64,000 nt of DNA from Paroedura picta (taxonomy: Eukaryota; Chordata; Lepidosauria; Squamata; Gekkonidae): contig NC_135381.1 in NCBI RefSeq assembly GCF_049243985.1, positions 14,123,345 to 14,187,344 of the forward strand, given 5' to 3'. Every line of letters begins with the position of its first letter. Position 1 is the first letter of the stretch. Positions 10,687 through 24,300 of the stretch are shown here, in pieces. Under the pieces are notes generated by a model that saw only the letters and a list, made by a program, of their open reading frames with translations, was not told where the DNA came from and did not search any database. Both the position numbers and the translations under genes were made by a program.

Positions 10687-12352
10687 TCACTTCTCACTCT
10701 TTGCTTTCTCAGTGGAGTCCACTTTCTCTGTGGCTTTGCTGTCTGTGCTGGAGGACTTCTCCACTTTCTCCGTCTTAGGCTTGACTGCCTTGGGGGCTTC
10801 TTTTGCAGGCTCTGACTTGGGTGCCTCCTTGGGGTCTTTGCTGGATTCCTTCTTGGCCTCTTCTTTAGCCTTGGCTTCAGCTTTGGGTTTCTCCACCTCT
10901 TCCTTCTTGGCCTCAACTTTCTCCTTCTTGGATTCTTCTTTCTTCTCTTCTGCCTTTGGCTTCTCAGGTTCCTTCTTGGCTGGCTGGCTCGGTTCCTTGG
11001 CCTTCGTGTCCTTCTCCTGAGGTTTCGGCTCAGGCTCTTTCTTTGCTGCTTTCTCTTCTTTCTCAGGTTCTTCTTTGGGTTTTGTTGCTGGTTTAGCAGA
11101 TTCCTTTTCTTTCACTTTGGGCTCTTCAGCTTTAGCAGTTGCCTCCTCTTTCTTCTCCTCCGAGGCAGGTGTCTTGGGCTTGGTGTCTTTCTTCTGGTCA
11201 TCTTTGACCTCAGTCTTGGCCTTCTTCTCCTCCTCCACCACCTTGACTTCAGGTTTCTGCACATCTTTAACTGTGGTTTCCTTTTTGGACTCCTCTTCTT
11301 TCTTGCTGTCCTTTTTCTCATCTGGTTTTGTTGGAGCTTTCTCCTCTTCTTTCTCCTTTTCTTTCTTTTCTTTCACATCTGCCTTTGCATCTTTCTGAGG
11401 TGGCTTGGCTGGTTCCTTTTGTGGAGCTGCCTCCTTCTCTGGCGACTTGGCCTTTTCTTTTGTGGGTGACTTGGGTTTCTCTGGCGTCTTGGTCTTTTCC
11501 TTTGAAGGTAACTTGACTTCCTCTGGCGTCTTGGCCTTTTCCTTTGTGGGTGACTTTACTTTCTCAGGAGATTTGACCTTCACGGGAGACTTGGCCTCCT
11601 CCTTCATAGGAGATGCTGCCTTCTCTGGAGATTTCACTGCTAGGGACTTGTCCTTCTCTAGAGGCTTGCCTCCATCCTTGGTAGGAGATGCAATCTTTGA
11701 TGGAGGCTTAGCTGCTTCTTTGGTGGGAGACGAAATTTTCTCAGGAGACTTGACTGCTGGACTCTTGGCCTCTTCCTTGGTGGGGGACTTCACTATGGTG
11801 GGGGGTTTGGCTTCCTCCTTTGTGGGAGAGGCAGCCTTTTTTGGTGACTTTGCTGCAGGAGATTCAGCTTCTTCCTTTGCTGGGGACTTAATTTTTTCTG
11901 GAGATTTGACCCCTGCTTCTTTCTCTGCAGGCTCCAGTCCTGGAGATGTAGCTGCTTCTCCTGAAGGAGACTCCTTGCCTTTCTCTGGAGATGCAGCCTC
12001 CTCCTCCTCCTCCTCACCCTCTCCTCCTTCTGATTCTTCCTTGTCTTCTTTTGCTTCCTCCTCTCCTTCTTCTTCTTCTTCCTCCTCTCCTTCTTCCCCC
12101 TCCTCTCCCTCTTCCTCCCCTTCTTTTTTCTCACCTCCATCTTCCTCTGTGACTTCCTCAGTGACTTGGACTTCCTCTGTCTGCTCTTCCACAATCACCG
12201 TCTCCTTCTCTGACTTCTCCACCACTTTTATCTTCTCTTCACTTTTGACCTTGATATGAGTGGAGATGCTCGGGGCTTTGGGGAGGGCTTTGGGGAAAGG
12301 GAATGGTCCCAATCCTGCTCCCATGCGGCATTCCTCTCCTTCCAAAAGCTTC
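10687..12352 (-). CDS. NEFH: NEFH terminal coding exon 4 (helix end, Glu segment, KSP repeats, KE tail)
   Basis: 1666 nt ending in TGA at 10687-10689. Acceptor gaaacag|G completes Arg, followed by KLLEGEECR. Next come [18 protein letters not shown] (nearly invariant in neurofilaments) and a segment of almost pure Glu/Gly/Lys (about 12000-12180 in DNA). The phosphorylation-repeat region lies at about 11431-11910, with 12 strict KSP tripeptides plus ASP, SSP, ESP and KTP variants. The last 250 residues are Lys/Glu/Pro-rich. The KSP serines are the known targets of proline-directed kinases in axons. Simple codon composition leaves long open frames on other strands, which are shadows. Confidence 0.96.
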
Positions 12353-15300
12353 CTGTTTCCAGGATGGGCGGGAGAGAAAAAGAAAGCCAGAACTACTTTA
12401 CTATGTGCTGCATGCAGTCACGATGCAAAAAACAAAACTTATAAGCGGGGGGGGGGGGCTCCTTATCTCTTTTAAACCTTTTATTTCTCATATAACATTA
12501 AGTCCTGATGAAGAATGGGTCTTTTGTTAATCAACTATATGTATTCATCTGCTGCATGTATACCTCACATTTTGCCCCAATGGGGACTAAGTGACTACAC
12601 CATTTTAGAGAGCCAGCTTGGTGCAGTGGTTAAGAGCACGGACTTTAATCTGGCGAACTGGGTATGATTCCTTGCTCCTCCTCCACATGCAGCCAGCTGG
12701 TTGACCTTGGGCTCGCCACAGCACTGATAAAGCTGTTCTGATCGAGCAGTGATATCAGGGCTCTCTCAGCCTCCCCCACCTCACAGGGTGTCTGTTGTGG
12801 GGAGAGGAAGGGAATGCGAATGAAAGCTGCTTTGAGACTCCTTCAGGTAAAGAAAAGCAGCATATAACAACCAACCTTTATCCCCACAACTGATGGATTG
12901 ACCGTTTTTGGCCTTCTTCTTTAAAGTGTCCTGCCACTAGTGCAGGGGTGGCCAAACTGTGGCTCTCCATGGACTACAATTCCCATGAGCCCCTGCTAGT
13001 TTGGCCAGCCCTGCACTAGAGAAATGGAGAGTGAACCTTATGCAGACTGTGAGATATCTGCAAGGTGTCTTGCCAGCTTGCCTGTACAGAGAGAAAAAAC
13101 ATGTGCTTGACAATGGGAGGCATGAGACCAGAGCATGCTACAATGCCTTGAGCTAACTGGACAATGTTTATCAAGCAGATGTACAAGAATGTCCAATTAG
13201 ATAATGACCTAATATGGGTGCGTTATTATGACTGTGTAAAAATCTGTGCCTGCGGTGGCTGGACATGCTGGATTTTGTAAATGAGCCACAGTGTCACCAT
13301 TTAATTGCTGCAGCTGTTAAAATGGTCTCTTGCAAGAATTCTCTGGCCTGCACTGTGGAAGATGGGATCTTATCCCACGATGAGTGGAAATGAACAGAAA
13401 GTCCCTCAAGTTGGAGAGATCACAACCCTGTGAGGTAGGTCAGGTTGAGAGTCTGTCACCAGCCCAAAGTCACTCAACAAGCTTCCACAATTTGAACGTG
13501 GGTTTTCCAGATCCTAGGCTTGACCCTCTACCCACTACACCATGCTGCCTTCGATTAAGAGAGTAATGGCATGATCCCCAGCCCCAAAACTGCCCTATTA
13601 AGAAGGTTAATAAGAAGGTTAATAGCGATACAATGATTAGATCTATGTCTAAATGCAATCTACTGTTTATTATTTTTATTGTTGCATCAAGAATGACAGT
13701 GCATTTATATAAAAATAGAGATGCATAACATCCATGTTGCATTTCACATGCTACAGTATAGAAGAAGGAGAAATGCTGTTGTACTCCACATATTTTTGAC
13801 TACTTGAAGGAGTCTCAAAGCAGCTTACAAGAGGTGATAGCCATCCGACAGAGATGCTGATTTTATAAACTTAGGCGGATTGTGAGTGGGTGGGCAGAAG
13901 GGTTGTGTCCATGCTTGGCTCTTGCGGCCCATTCTTGCATGCCCAGGGAAATGCTGATTGCCACTTTGGGGTCACAAGGTGAATTTCCACCAGGCCTAAC
14001 TGGTCAGGCATTCTGGGTTTTTTGGGGAGACATCATCTGGGCATGGAATTGGGATTACTGTGGGTGGGCAGGTAATTGTGAATTTCCTGCATTCTACAGT
14101 CCTCACCCTTTCAGCCTCTTGTTGGTCTTTTGATAAAGACCAACAAGGTTTGCAGGACAAAAGCAGAACCATAACTTCAGAGCAAACAGCCCTAAAGACA
14201 AGGGGTACAGGACATGCAAGATGGATTTGTGCAAGATGCCTGGGCCATTTAAATTGTGCAAGAAGTCGGTCATGCCAAGAGGTGTTCCCTTGCCCGAGCA
14301 TGGACTGGTCATTCCCCCAACTGGTTGAGGGATACCTGTAGGCAGCAATCTCTATATCCAGGGCCATCTTGACGTTGAGCAGGTCCTGGTATTCCCGGAG
14401 CTGGGCTGCCATCTCCCACTTGGTATTCCTCAGCTCATTGTCCAGCTGTGCGATTGACTCCTATGGAAGAGAGACAGAAATGTTCAAGTTTCAGGAGGGC
14501 AGCCATGTTGGCTTGCAGTAGAAGAATGAGATTACTGGGCTTCCAAAACCTGGTAGAGACCATACTCCTTGGGCCAATGTTCGCCTGATTTCTTTGATGA
14601 ATGTCGATGATGGGATACTAATACTGGTCTTGCTAACAGACATCCAAAGGTTGTTACAATTTTGGCACATGTAGGTTGGATAGGACTGCTAGGAGGTAGG
14701 CCAGGCTCTGACAATCTTAGGCAAACTAATGTGTTTGCCTTAAATAGGAAGAGATCCTAATCAAATAGCCATGAGCTCTCTTGGTGCTGAACAGGATTTT
14801 GACAAAATCTGATGGAAATTTATCCTCATTGCACTCCCTGAATTTGGTTTTCCTTATGAATCTTTGAAAGGGATTAGAATTCTCTCCTCATCTTCCAGAT
14901 CCAGGGTATGGACTAATGGCATATTTTCTGAGCCAATTCTCTCTCTCTCAAGAGGGGCACTATGTAAGGTTGCTCTCTTTCCCTTCTTATTTTTGATCGA
15001 TGGCTTGAACCTTCCAACAAAACAATATTTATCGCTCTGTGTCTCTCTCTTTGGAATTTAAAATTATTCTCTGTGTAAACGATCTTTTCCGATTCTTGCA
15101 TTCATGAATACAATTAGTACCTTTTTAAACATGTCTGGCTACTCAATTAATTGGACAAATTTTTAGTTGATGCGCCTGGAACACACTATCGTGGAGCGGA
15201 ATTGCTTATGGACATTTCCAGTGGTGTCCAGATGTCATTACTTACCATGGAATATTGATTCCTAGAGATCGCAGGCTTATGACTATGCTAAATTTTAATC

Positions 15301-18300
15301 AGAAGGTTGCTGATATATCGTTGGATGGATAGTTGGCCAACTTTACGCTTGTCTTTATCAGGCAGGATACAGAGACTCCAAATGAACAGTGTATCTTGGA
15401 TGATTTATATTTGACATGGAATTCATTTTCATATAACTTGTAGATATATCCATGGAATTAATCCTTTATTTAAAAAAAAACATGGGGTTCCTGACTGCTT
15501 CAAATGTCTTTAAAGAGGATCCGGCTCCGAGTCAATGAACTAGGACTTGGTTTCTATGTGAGTCAGGCATGCTTGTTAACTTATACTAATTACAGGGACT
15601 GCTCCGGGCAACTGCAGTATCTGTATCGGGTTCTTTTGGGTTCTTGTTTGGTGCCCCTCTTTAAGTGGAATGTATTACATAAGTAGATCTTTTTGTTAGA
15701 CTGAATCCTGTCCCTTCAGCAGCTACGGAACTGTGGCACATAGTCATAAAAGAAAACCCAAGAGGGGAGCGTGTTACACAAAACAAAAAGCAGCAAACAT
15801 AACCAACCAGTAGTTAGGACCTAAAAGCTTAGGTGTCCACAAAATGTACATGATCAAACTTTATCCTATATTATTGAGCCCAACTTACAAAGTTAAAAAG
15901 TTCAGAGAGACAAATCCCATAGGCTAATAATTGAAATCACATAATATGCACCATATACAATGCTAGACCTAACGTGTTTCAACCCCCAAATGTGTCGTCC
16001 TCAGGGGTCTTAAAATTAATACCTGGTTATTTTAGGGATGCTAAGTTGTGCCTTACTCAGCAACAAAAATTATGCTTGCATTATATTGGACACCACATTT
16101 ATAATAGAAACCTATGGGTAGGCTTGCTACCATTCTTGATAGAATTTAGATTTAGAGAGAGAGAGAAAGAGACTGAAGAATAAAAACCTTGTTTGTTAAG
16201 AATGCTGCCTTGAGTTATCTCCTGGCCTTCCACAAGTTGCCCAACCCCTGGGTTCATGGCCCAGCCCTCCTGCATGTTACCTGATAAGACAAGACATCAA
16301 CATGATGGCGATCTTCCATGTCGGCCCTCTGCCTCTCCAAGGACTCCTTGCTGCCTTTCAGAGCTTCAAGCTCCGTCGTTTTGGACTGCAGCTGTCGGCG
16401 GTATTCGGAAATCTCTTCCTGCGCTGTGCGGATGGCATCGGTGTTCACCCGGGCAGCTTCCGACAGCTTGTCCAGTCTCACTGTTGTGTGAGGGAGGGGA
16501 ATGGAGAGGAGAGAGAAAGCAACAGATATAAGAGGCCTTCTAGATCAAACTAAAGGCTCATCTAGTCTAGAAAGCTGTTTCTAACAGTGGCCGGGCAGAT
16601 GCTTCCTGGACAGCCAAAAGATGATTGTGCAGGAATCAGCTCTCCCCTGGAGTCCTGCTGCCTGAGATCCGTATAACTGAAGGTGCTCAGGACTGTCTCT
16701 AGACCTAGGACATACAAAGTGTGTGATCCTCCACTGAGCTTGTCTCTTGTCATCCTCTTTAAGGTGACATGGTCCTAACACAACTCTTATCACTGAAATA
16801 ATTTTAAGGGACTCAAGGAGCCAAGCCAGCTTGGTGTAGTGGTTAAGAGCAGCAGCTTCTAATCTGGAGAGCCAGGTTTGATTCCCCACTCCTCTTCCAC
16901 ATGCAGCCAGCTGGGTGACCTTGGACCAGTCTCAGTTCTCTCAGAACTCTCTCAATCTTACCAACCTCACGGGGTATCTATTGTGGAGAGAGCAACATGT
17001 CCGTCAGCCTTTTAAAACAACAAGGTAGTGGATGGTGGTCAGGCTTGGGGTACTGGTTAAGAACAGTAGCTTCTAATCTGGAGAATGGGTTTGATTCCCC
17101 ACTCCTCCTCTACATGCATCTAGCTGGGTGACCTTGGGCCATGCACAGTTCTCTCAGAGCTCGCTCAGCCCCACCTACCTCATGGGTATCTGTTGTGGGG
17201 AGAAGAAGGGAAAGCAACTGGAAGCCACTTTGAGACTCCTTTGGATAGCAAAAAGCAGAGTACAAAAAAAAACAGCTATTCTTCTTCGGTAATATCATGG
17301 ACACCTTTACAACTGACCTTCAAACTCTAGTTAAGACTGTTCTTGAAAGCCTCTGGATATCTTTGAAGATATTTTGTTGGTTTTAAAGAGGCCACTGGAC
17401 TCAAACTTTGTTCTGTTGAGTGACATTACTAAGAGAAGCTGTAATCTGATTTGATGGACCCACCAGATGGACCCACCAGCAATAGGAAAAGAAACACAAA
17501 ACAAGCGGACCCAAACTCACCCCAGAGGTGTTCCAGAAGCATTTGCTATAAACCAACCCATTTCAGTCTTTTAAAAACCCAAAACACTTCATCGAGACAC
17601 TAAACCAGACAAAAATGGGTGGGTTTTGTAAGCTGCTTTGAGGTCTGGAGCAGAGACTGGAGTTTAAAATGCCACAGGAACAAGCTAAGCAGAGGGGCCA
17701 CCATGGGGGTCCAATGCAGCTCCTGCAGAACTGCTGGGGGTCTGGCTCTGCTTGCTTCTATCTCACAGAGAAGCTGTCCACTCTGTGCAGGGTCTCAGCA
17801 CAAGAAGTGAGAGAAGCTGCCCCCCCCCCAGGGTTGTAGCCATTAAAATTGTTCTGGCCCTTGTATATGGGGGGGGGGGGGAGAAATTGCTCCTCCTTCC
17901 CTGTAAATGGCCACATGTGTAAATCAAGCAAGGAAGAAAAGGGAAGCAACAAAGAATCTTTGTGCAGGATGCAGCAGCTTGGCCAGCTCCTTTTGGGCAT
18001 CTAAGGCCTCCCCCCTCTGTGATGTCACTTCCTGAGAAGAAAGGAGAGCCCAGCCCCTCCTCTGCAATCTGCAAGATGATTCAGCAATTTGAGCACCATT
18101 GAGGCAAGAGGGAGCTGTGACAAGGTTTCAAAGGGGGTTTCCTAATCTGGGTTGTGTGTGTGCTTGTGTGTGTGTGTGTGTATAAGTGTGCATGCTAATT
18201 CAAGTGTGTTTGCCCCGGCACATATTGCAACAAAATTATTCCTGCCTGTATTATCCTCTCTCTCCGGTCCTGTCTGTATTTTGTCTTTGCCTCTCTCACT

Positions 18301-21300
18301 TTCTCCTGCATTGATGACAGTCTGCATGGAAGCTGTCTTGGACTATAAACGATAGGCATTTCATTCAAAATCATTTCTCATTTAATAAATGCATCATGCC
18401 ATTGAGGTGGGAGGTGGAGAAGGTTTTGACTGGCATCCTACAGAAGGGTTGTGATCGTTGTTAATACACAGCTGCATTTAATCTACGAATATGCATTAAT
18501 TTTGGGGCAGCTCTTGCTTGTCTCTGTATTTAATTTTTCAGATGCCTGCACAAAGATGCGGCAGGATTTACTTTTAATTGGTCTGTTAATTAACTGCTAA
18601 AAATGAATCGGTTTGAAACGATGTATCCATGGCTGCCAATTTCTAATTACTGTCCTCAACTCGTAGAATCATGGAATCATAGAGTTGGAAGGGGCCTCCA
18701 GGGGCATCTAGTCCAGCCCCCTGCAGAATGCAGGAACATGAAGTGGAATCATAGAATCATGGAAGTGTGAGAAACAGTCTCAGGGAGGGAATTCTGTTCA
18801 GCGCATCACCCTGTAAAACTTCATGAATGGAGAGGGCATAAGTTGGAACCCCCACTGTCCCCATTCCACAGACAGAAGTGCTGTAGACTAAAAAAAAATC
18901 TTATTTCAATGAGAGGGTTTTGTAAAGCATTCTAGGGGTTGATAGCCTGGCTGGTATCAACTGATTCTACGGGGGCACTGGCTGCTGCTAAGTAAAGGGA
19001 ATGGAGGCCAAACCTAAGAGTCCATTCTCAATGGTACATGCAAAGATGCACAATTAACTTGTGGAACTCACTGCCCCAAGATGTGGAGATGACCCATGAC
19101 TGTAAAGAGAAATGGATCACATTTCTGGGCCAGGATAGGTCTATCAAGGGCTATTAACTCATAATAAATTGAACCTTGATATTCAGATATGGTCCTCCTC
19201 TAACAGGTGCTCAGGATGAGACAGTAGAAGCAGGCTGTTAACTTGATGCCCTTCTCATGGGCTTCCTAGAGGTAGCTGGGTGACAACTGTTGGAAACAAG
19301 CTACTGGTCTGCATGGATTTGATACAACAGGGCTTTTTGTGTGTCCTTGTGATCACTTATTGCATGTTGCCTCTTCCCTTGGATCTATTTAAGCCTATGT
19401 AGCACACAACCAGAGAGCACGGTCTAGTGGTTAAGAGCATTGGACTCTGTAGGACAGGGTTTGATTACTCACTCCTGCATGCAGCCAGCTGGGTGACCTT
19501 GGGCTAGTCACTTCAGGCTGTTCTTGCAGAGCTGTTCAATTAAAGCTCTCTCAGCCCCACCTACCTCACAGGGCGCCTGCTGTGGGGAGAGGAAGGAGAA
19601 GGTGTTTGTAAGCCGCGTTGGGACTTCTTCAGATAGTGAAAAGCAGCATACAAAAAGCCAGCTATTCTTCTTAGCTGAAAAAGATTGATTTCCCGACTCT
19701 TCTGTTGCACATTTGAATGGCTGGCTGAGCCAAGAAGCAAGAATAACCATCTTCCATTGAGATCAGGGTGTGATTTGGTGAACCTAATCCAGTGAAGGAG
19801 AAGAGGAGGCATAGTTTTAGAGTGGATAACATGATAACTTTTGAAGAAGAGTCAGAACATGGCAGGTTATAACAAGGGGAATCACATATGAAAGGGGGAA
19901 GAGACTCTCATGGTCATGAGTGAATGGATGAATTTTGAATAATGGGAATCAACCTAGGCAAGCTTTTCTGGGAGCACCATAAAAATAGATCTCATATGTA
20001 AGCTGATCTCTGTCTCTCCTTCAGTTCCCCCGACTGCAGGACGAGGCTGCCTTTGACCTTCCTCATGCTGTGTAGGTTATGAAGAATATTGCATATTTTC
20101 AAAATGTATATAAATGACCTTTAAATGATCTACTTGGGAGGAACAGACTCTGTCTTGGCCTGGACCTGGGGAAAATTTGCACGAGTTCTAGGCAAGGAAA
20201 AAGGAGAAGATGAGATGCTCTGAATAATTTTGGAATATGGTCTGCTTCAGCACCAGTTTCCATCTCTGCAATATGCATGGAGCAGCTTGTTCTTACTAGG
20301 CTGCAAAGACTGAAAAACAAGGCGTGTTTTGCTTTGTATTTCAATTTTCTGGTCCTGCAGAACAGTCATTGATCAAAATATCCTGGAGTTTACCAGGCAG
20401 AATAGCCTCCTGCTGCCTTGAGTACTATCCATGGTACTGAAGCAGTGATTCCAATCAAGGTCAACTGGGTATAATTCTTAACACAATAATGCAGAATAGC
20501 CAGTTCTTGAGCCAAAATGCATGCACTTTGGTATCGCATACCTAATTCTCATCTTGTTCATTTTATTCTCACAACAATCTTGTCAAGTCAGTAACAATCA
20601 GTGACTGGTCCAAGATCTCCAAGTGAACGTCATGGTTTAATGGAGATTTGAATTGGAGTCTCACCACTAGTAATCTGATACCCTACTACAGCAAATTAGC
20701 TCTTATGACCCTGAGAATGTACCTCTGTGAGTGCTGGCTGCACTGATCAGTTGAGAGTCACAGTTGTAATCTAATAGCCAGTTATAGCTTTTAAGGCTCT
20801 CTCAGATCAAACCATCGTTTAACAGGGGATGTGGTGGAATGTGCTTTCAAGCCACAGCTAATTTAGTGTGAACCCATATATTTTCAGGGCAAGAGATGTT
20901 CAAAGGTAGTTTGCCACTACCTGCTTACAAGTCAGGCCCTGGAAGGTCTCCCATCCAAATATTTGTCAGGACTGACCAGACTTAGCTTCTGAAATTTAAG
21001 AGATCAGACTAGCTTGGGCTATCTGGATCATGGCAACAGGATCTGTGGAGAGAGACATATATCCCTTCATGTGCAGAATGGAAGGTGCCAAATGGGGCAC
21101 TAGAATCAGAAGGCTAGATTCTAAAACTGCACACTAGTCATGTAGTGGTTAGAGTATTGGCCTAGGATGAGAGAGACCCAGGGCTGAACCCACACTCTGC
21201 CATGGAAGCTTGCCCAGTGACCTTGGGACACTCGTTCTAAACATAAAGCATTTCACAGAGTGGTTATGGGGAGAAAAGGGGGAAGGAGGCAATGAGGTAA

Positions 21301-24300
21301 GCTGTCCCGGGACCCCACTGGGGAGAAAGGCAGGGGATGAATGGAGTAAATAAATAAGCACCCTAAACCATGTTCATCCATCCTCCAGCATACAAAGCCT
21401 GGAAAATAAAACATTAGAGCAGAATTAATCGAGAATTCCAGATGATTCTGGAAGGCAGGCCTGTATCGACAAAAGAGGTGAATGGGTGCACTTCTTTTTG
21501 CATTAAAGCATGTCATTTAAAACTAGGTAATATTAAAGCCAGAATTTCACTAGCCACAGTTTAGATCTGTGGTAATGTGATTAAAAAAACCCAAAAACCC
21601 TATACTACGTCCTAGCCCTCAGGAGTCTTTGGAGTAGGAAGAGGGCATAGCTAATATGGCATATTAGAAAGGGAACCTCAAAATGTGGAGGACTAGGTAT
21701 ATTTAAAATGTGTTAAATATTTATTGAGTGATATGAATACATGTGGTCATGCGGACTCACCCCCCCCCACACACACACACACCACCACCACTAAAAGAAA
21801 AATGCCAAGGATGGGCTGGGAGGGTGTGGAGAGGGGAGGGGCTCCAGGTGTGCCTGTCCACAGCTCTGCTTCCCAACCCTATTCTGCACAATCACACCAC
21901 TTCTGGGGTTTCTGGAAGCCCGAAGCCTATTTCGGGGGCGTCTCTATGGTGCAAAAGTTGAGAAAGGCTGCAGGGCGCATCTCTGCTGTAGACCTCCCCC
22001 TGTACTGAACAATGACGCGGCAGATAAGCAGACGAATCAGCACCCTGGACAGCGCCAGCCCAGACCGGCCACTAGCGGGCCCTCGAGCTCCCTTCCCACG
22101 AGCGAAGGAAGCGGATTAGCATCAGAAGCGGAGGCTGACGGGGAGGACGGTCCCTGTGACGCGACATGCCAAGAGATTCGGTGAACTTCTTTGCTGCAGT
22201 CTCTGGCACTGGCCCATCTTTGGTGGGCGGGGATGGGTAAAGGGCTCCTTTCAGCCGCACCGGCTTCTAGCCTTCAACAGCCCCCTGGCCACCCCAGAAT
22301 CTGGGGAGCCCCCTCCTGAGAGCGCATCAAGAGGGTCGCTCCCATTCTCTTCACTCGCCTGTATTTTTACGCCCCTCTGCTTTGCGTGTCTGTCTGTATG
22401 GCCGGAGTTGCTCCAAGGACAAGGGCGCATTGTAGCACCGACACGGTGACCCTCCTCGTGATAGCAGCTCCCCGGAGCGTCTTTGGCAGCCCTTCCGCCG
22501 TCCCCCCCCCCGTCTCCTGCTCCGCCTCTGTCCGGCGCCAGTGGGGGAATGAAGAACTCCCAAGGGGGAAAGGGTGCGAAGGGAAGGGAAGAGAAGCCAG
22601 TCGCTCTGCGCCCATCCCCTCCCCTCCGGCAAGCCACTGCAGGCTCTCCCTTTGGCCCTGGGTTGCTGCAGGATGGAAGCCTTGACTCAGCAGAGCCTGC
22701 GGGGCGACTGGACGGAGCCCACCTCTCGGCGAAGCCTCCCTCCAATGGCAAGCGGATTGGGATTTGTCCTCTGCGGGGCAGCTGGGTCTGGTGTCCGATT
22801 TCTGCGCACCCCCTCCCTCCCGTGCCCCCCCCCCAGCAGTCAGCCAGACGCCTGGGACCGCAGAGGCCTCCGTCCCCTCCCCCCGCAGCCTCAGGCAACA
22901 TTCCGCCTGCTCCTTGCAGAGTCGCCTCTTCTGCGCGGCGTCTGGAGAGAAGACCGCTTCGTGCCTTCCGCGGAGGGGCAAGACGGCGCCTTCCCCCAGC
23001 CAGTCCTCTGAGCAGAGATAATTCCTCGTCCTTGCGGAGGAGGGCAGGCTGGCCCCGGCTGGCCCTTCAGGGCTCCCTGCTCTTCGCGCCAACGCCCAGC
23101 TCTGCCCCCCACCCCCATTTGGGTCCCTTGCCCCCACCGCCTCCTCTCTCCCTGCTCTTCGGAAGTGAGGGCCCCTCCCCCGACCCTTGCCGCTCTTCTG
23201 GCCAACACGCCCCGCACCCTTTCTGTTCCTCCCGCACTGGTCCCTTTCGACTCGCCTGAGGGGGTGGCTTCAGACGGCCGCCTCCTCGCACGACTAGGGA
23301 CTACGCCCCCACCTACGCCAAAGTTAGATATCGCCCCCCCCCCCTCCATCCCTGCATTCGCATTGCCTTGCCTTGGATTCCACAAGATGCCCGCCCCGTT
23401 TTTTGTTCCCTCCGCGCTAATTCTTTTGCAATCGAGGGGAATGGGGATCACGCTCCTTCCCCCAGAAGGAAACAGAACGGGGGCGGGGGGGGGACGGGGG
23501 TTAGTACGTCAGAGAGCCGCCTGAAGCCGGGGGTCCCCAGCAGGGGCGGGAAGAGGGGGCGGGGCATTCTGCGATCCCGGCTTTGGGGGCGGAGTCGCGG
23601 CTCCCGGTTGTCGTCGGATGCCACTCCCCCGCCCGACAAGAGCGCCCCGTCGCCGACCCTCCCCGACTGGAAGTTTCCACCGGCAGGCAGACGGCCAAGG
23701 GGTTCCAGGAGCATCGTGGGGAGGGGGGGCGGGATCCTCAGCAGGGCAGGGGGAGGCGGCAGGGGAAACCAGACGTGCTTTCCCCAGCATGGGGGGCGCG
23801 CCCCGTCTATACAGCACCACCCTTCATCTGAAGGGCTGCGCTTGGGTTTTGGGAAGACCCCCGTTCCGGCCGAGGCGCGTCGGAAGGGGGGTGGAGGAGC
23901 CGAGCTCCTTGCGCGGGAGTCTAGCGGGGATCGGGGCCCGCTCTCCCACCCCCACCCCCGCCTCTCCCTCCCCGCCGCTCACCTCGGAACCACTCCTCGG
24001 ACTGCAGGGTGCTCTTGACGGCGTGTCCCTCCAGCTGGACGCGGATCTCCTTGAGCGCCGAGGTGACGTCGGCCTTGGGCGGGGCGGCCTCGCGGGCCTC
24101 GAGGGCGGCCTGGGCGCCGCTGCCGGGCCCGTGGATCTGGAGCAGGAGCTCGGCCACCTCGTCGTCGTGGCTGCGGCGCAGGAAGAGGCTCTCGTCGCGC
24201 AGCGCCTGCAGCTTCTTCTCCAGCTCGCCCTTGGCCAGCAGCGCCTCGTCGGCGAACTTGGCGAGGGCGCGGGCGGCCGCCTCCGCCTCGTCGCGCTGCC

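Larger units (their letters stand above)
12353..14335 (-). other. NEFH: NEFH intron 3
   Basis: 2.0 kb with two Sauria-type SINE copies, a 71-bp hAT element and a plus-strand CR1 3' end. The remainder (13020-13400, 13570-13790) shows nothing recognisable. Confidence 0.85.
14461..16280 (-). other. NEFH: NEFH intron 2
   Basis: 1.8 kb, almost wholly old mobile-element DNA: a decayed plus-strand L1 reverse-transcriptase segment and a Penelope-like fragment. Confidence 0.85.
16481..23982 (-). other. NEFH: NEFH intron 1
   Basis: 7.5 kb. It contains CR1-type, Sauria-type and 5S-derived repeats (listed separately), GT and CA microsatellites, a repeat-free AT-rich homeodomain-motif cluster near 18440-18655, and the 3' part of the CpG island. 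No further exon was recognised. Confidence 0.85.

Noticed and set aside
11405-12259. Plus-strand frame of about 284 codons rich in Ser/Phe/Gly-Asp
   Set aside because: Antisense image of the NEFH KSP and Glu-rich repeats.
22251-23451. Several 90-260 codon frames on both strands in the CpG island
   Set aside because: Base composition artefacts in NEFH intron 1; no conserved domains and no splice support.
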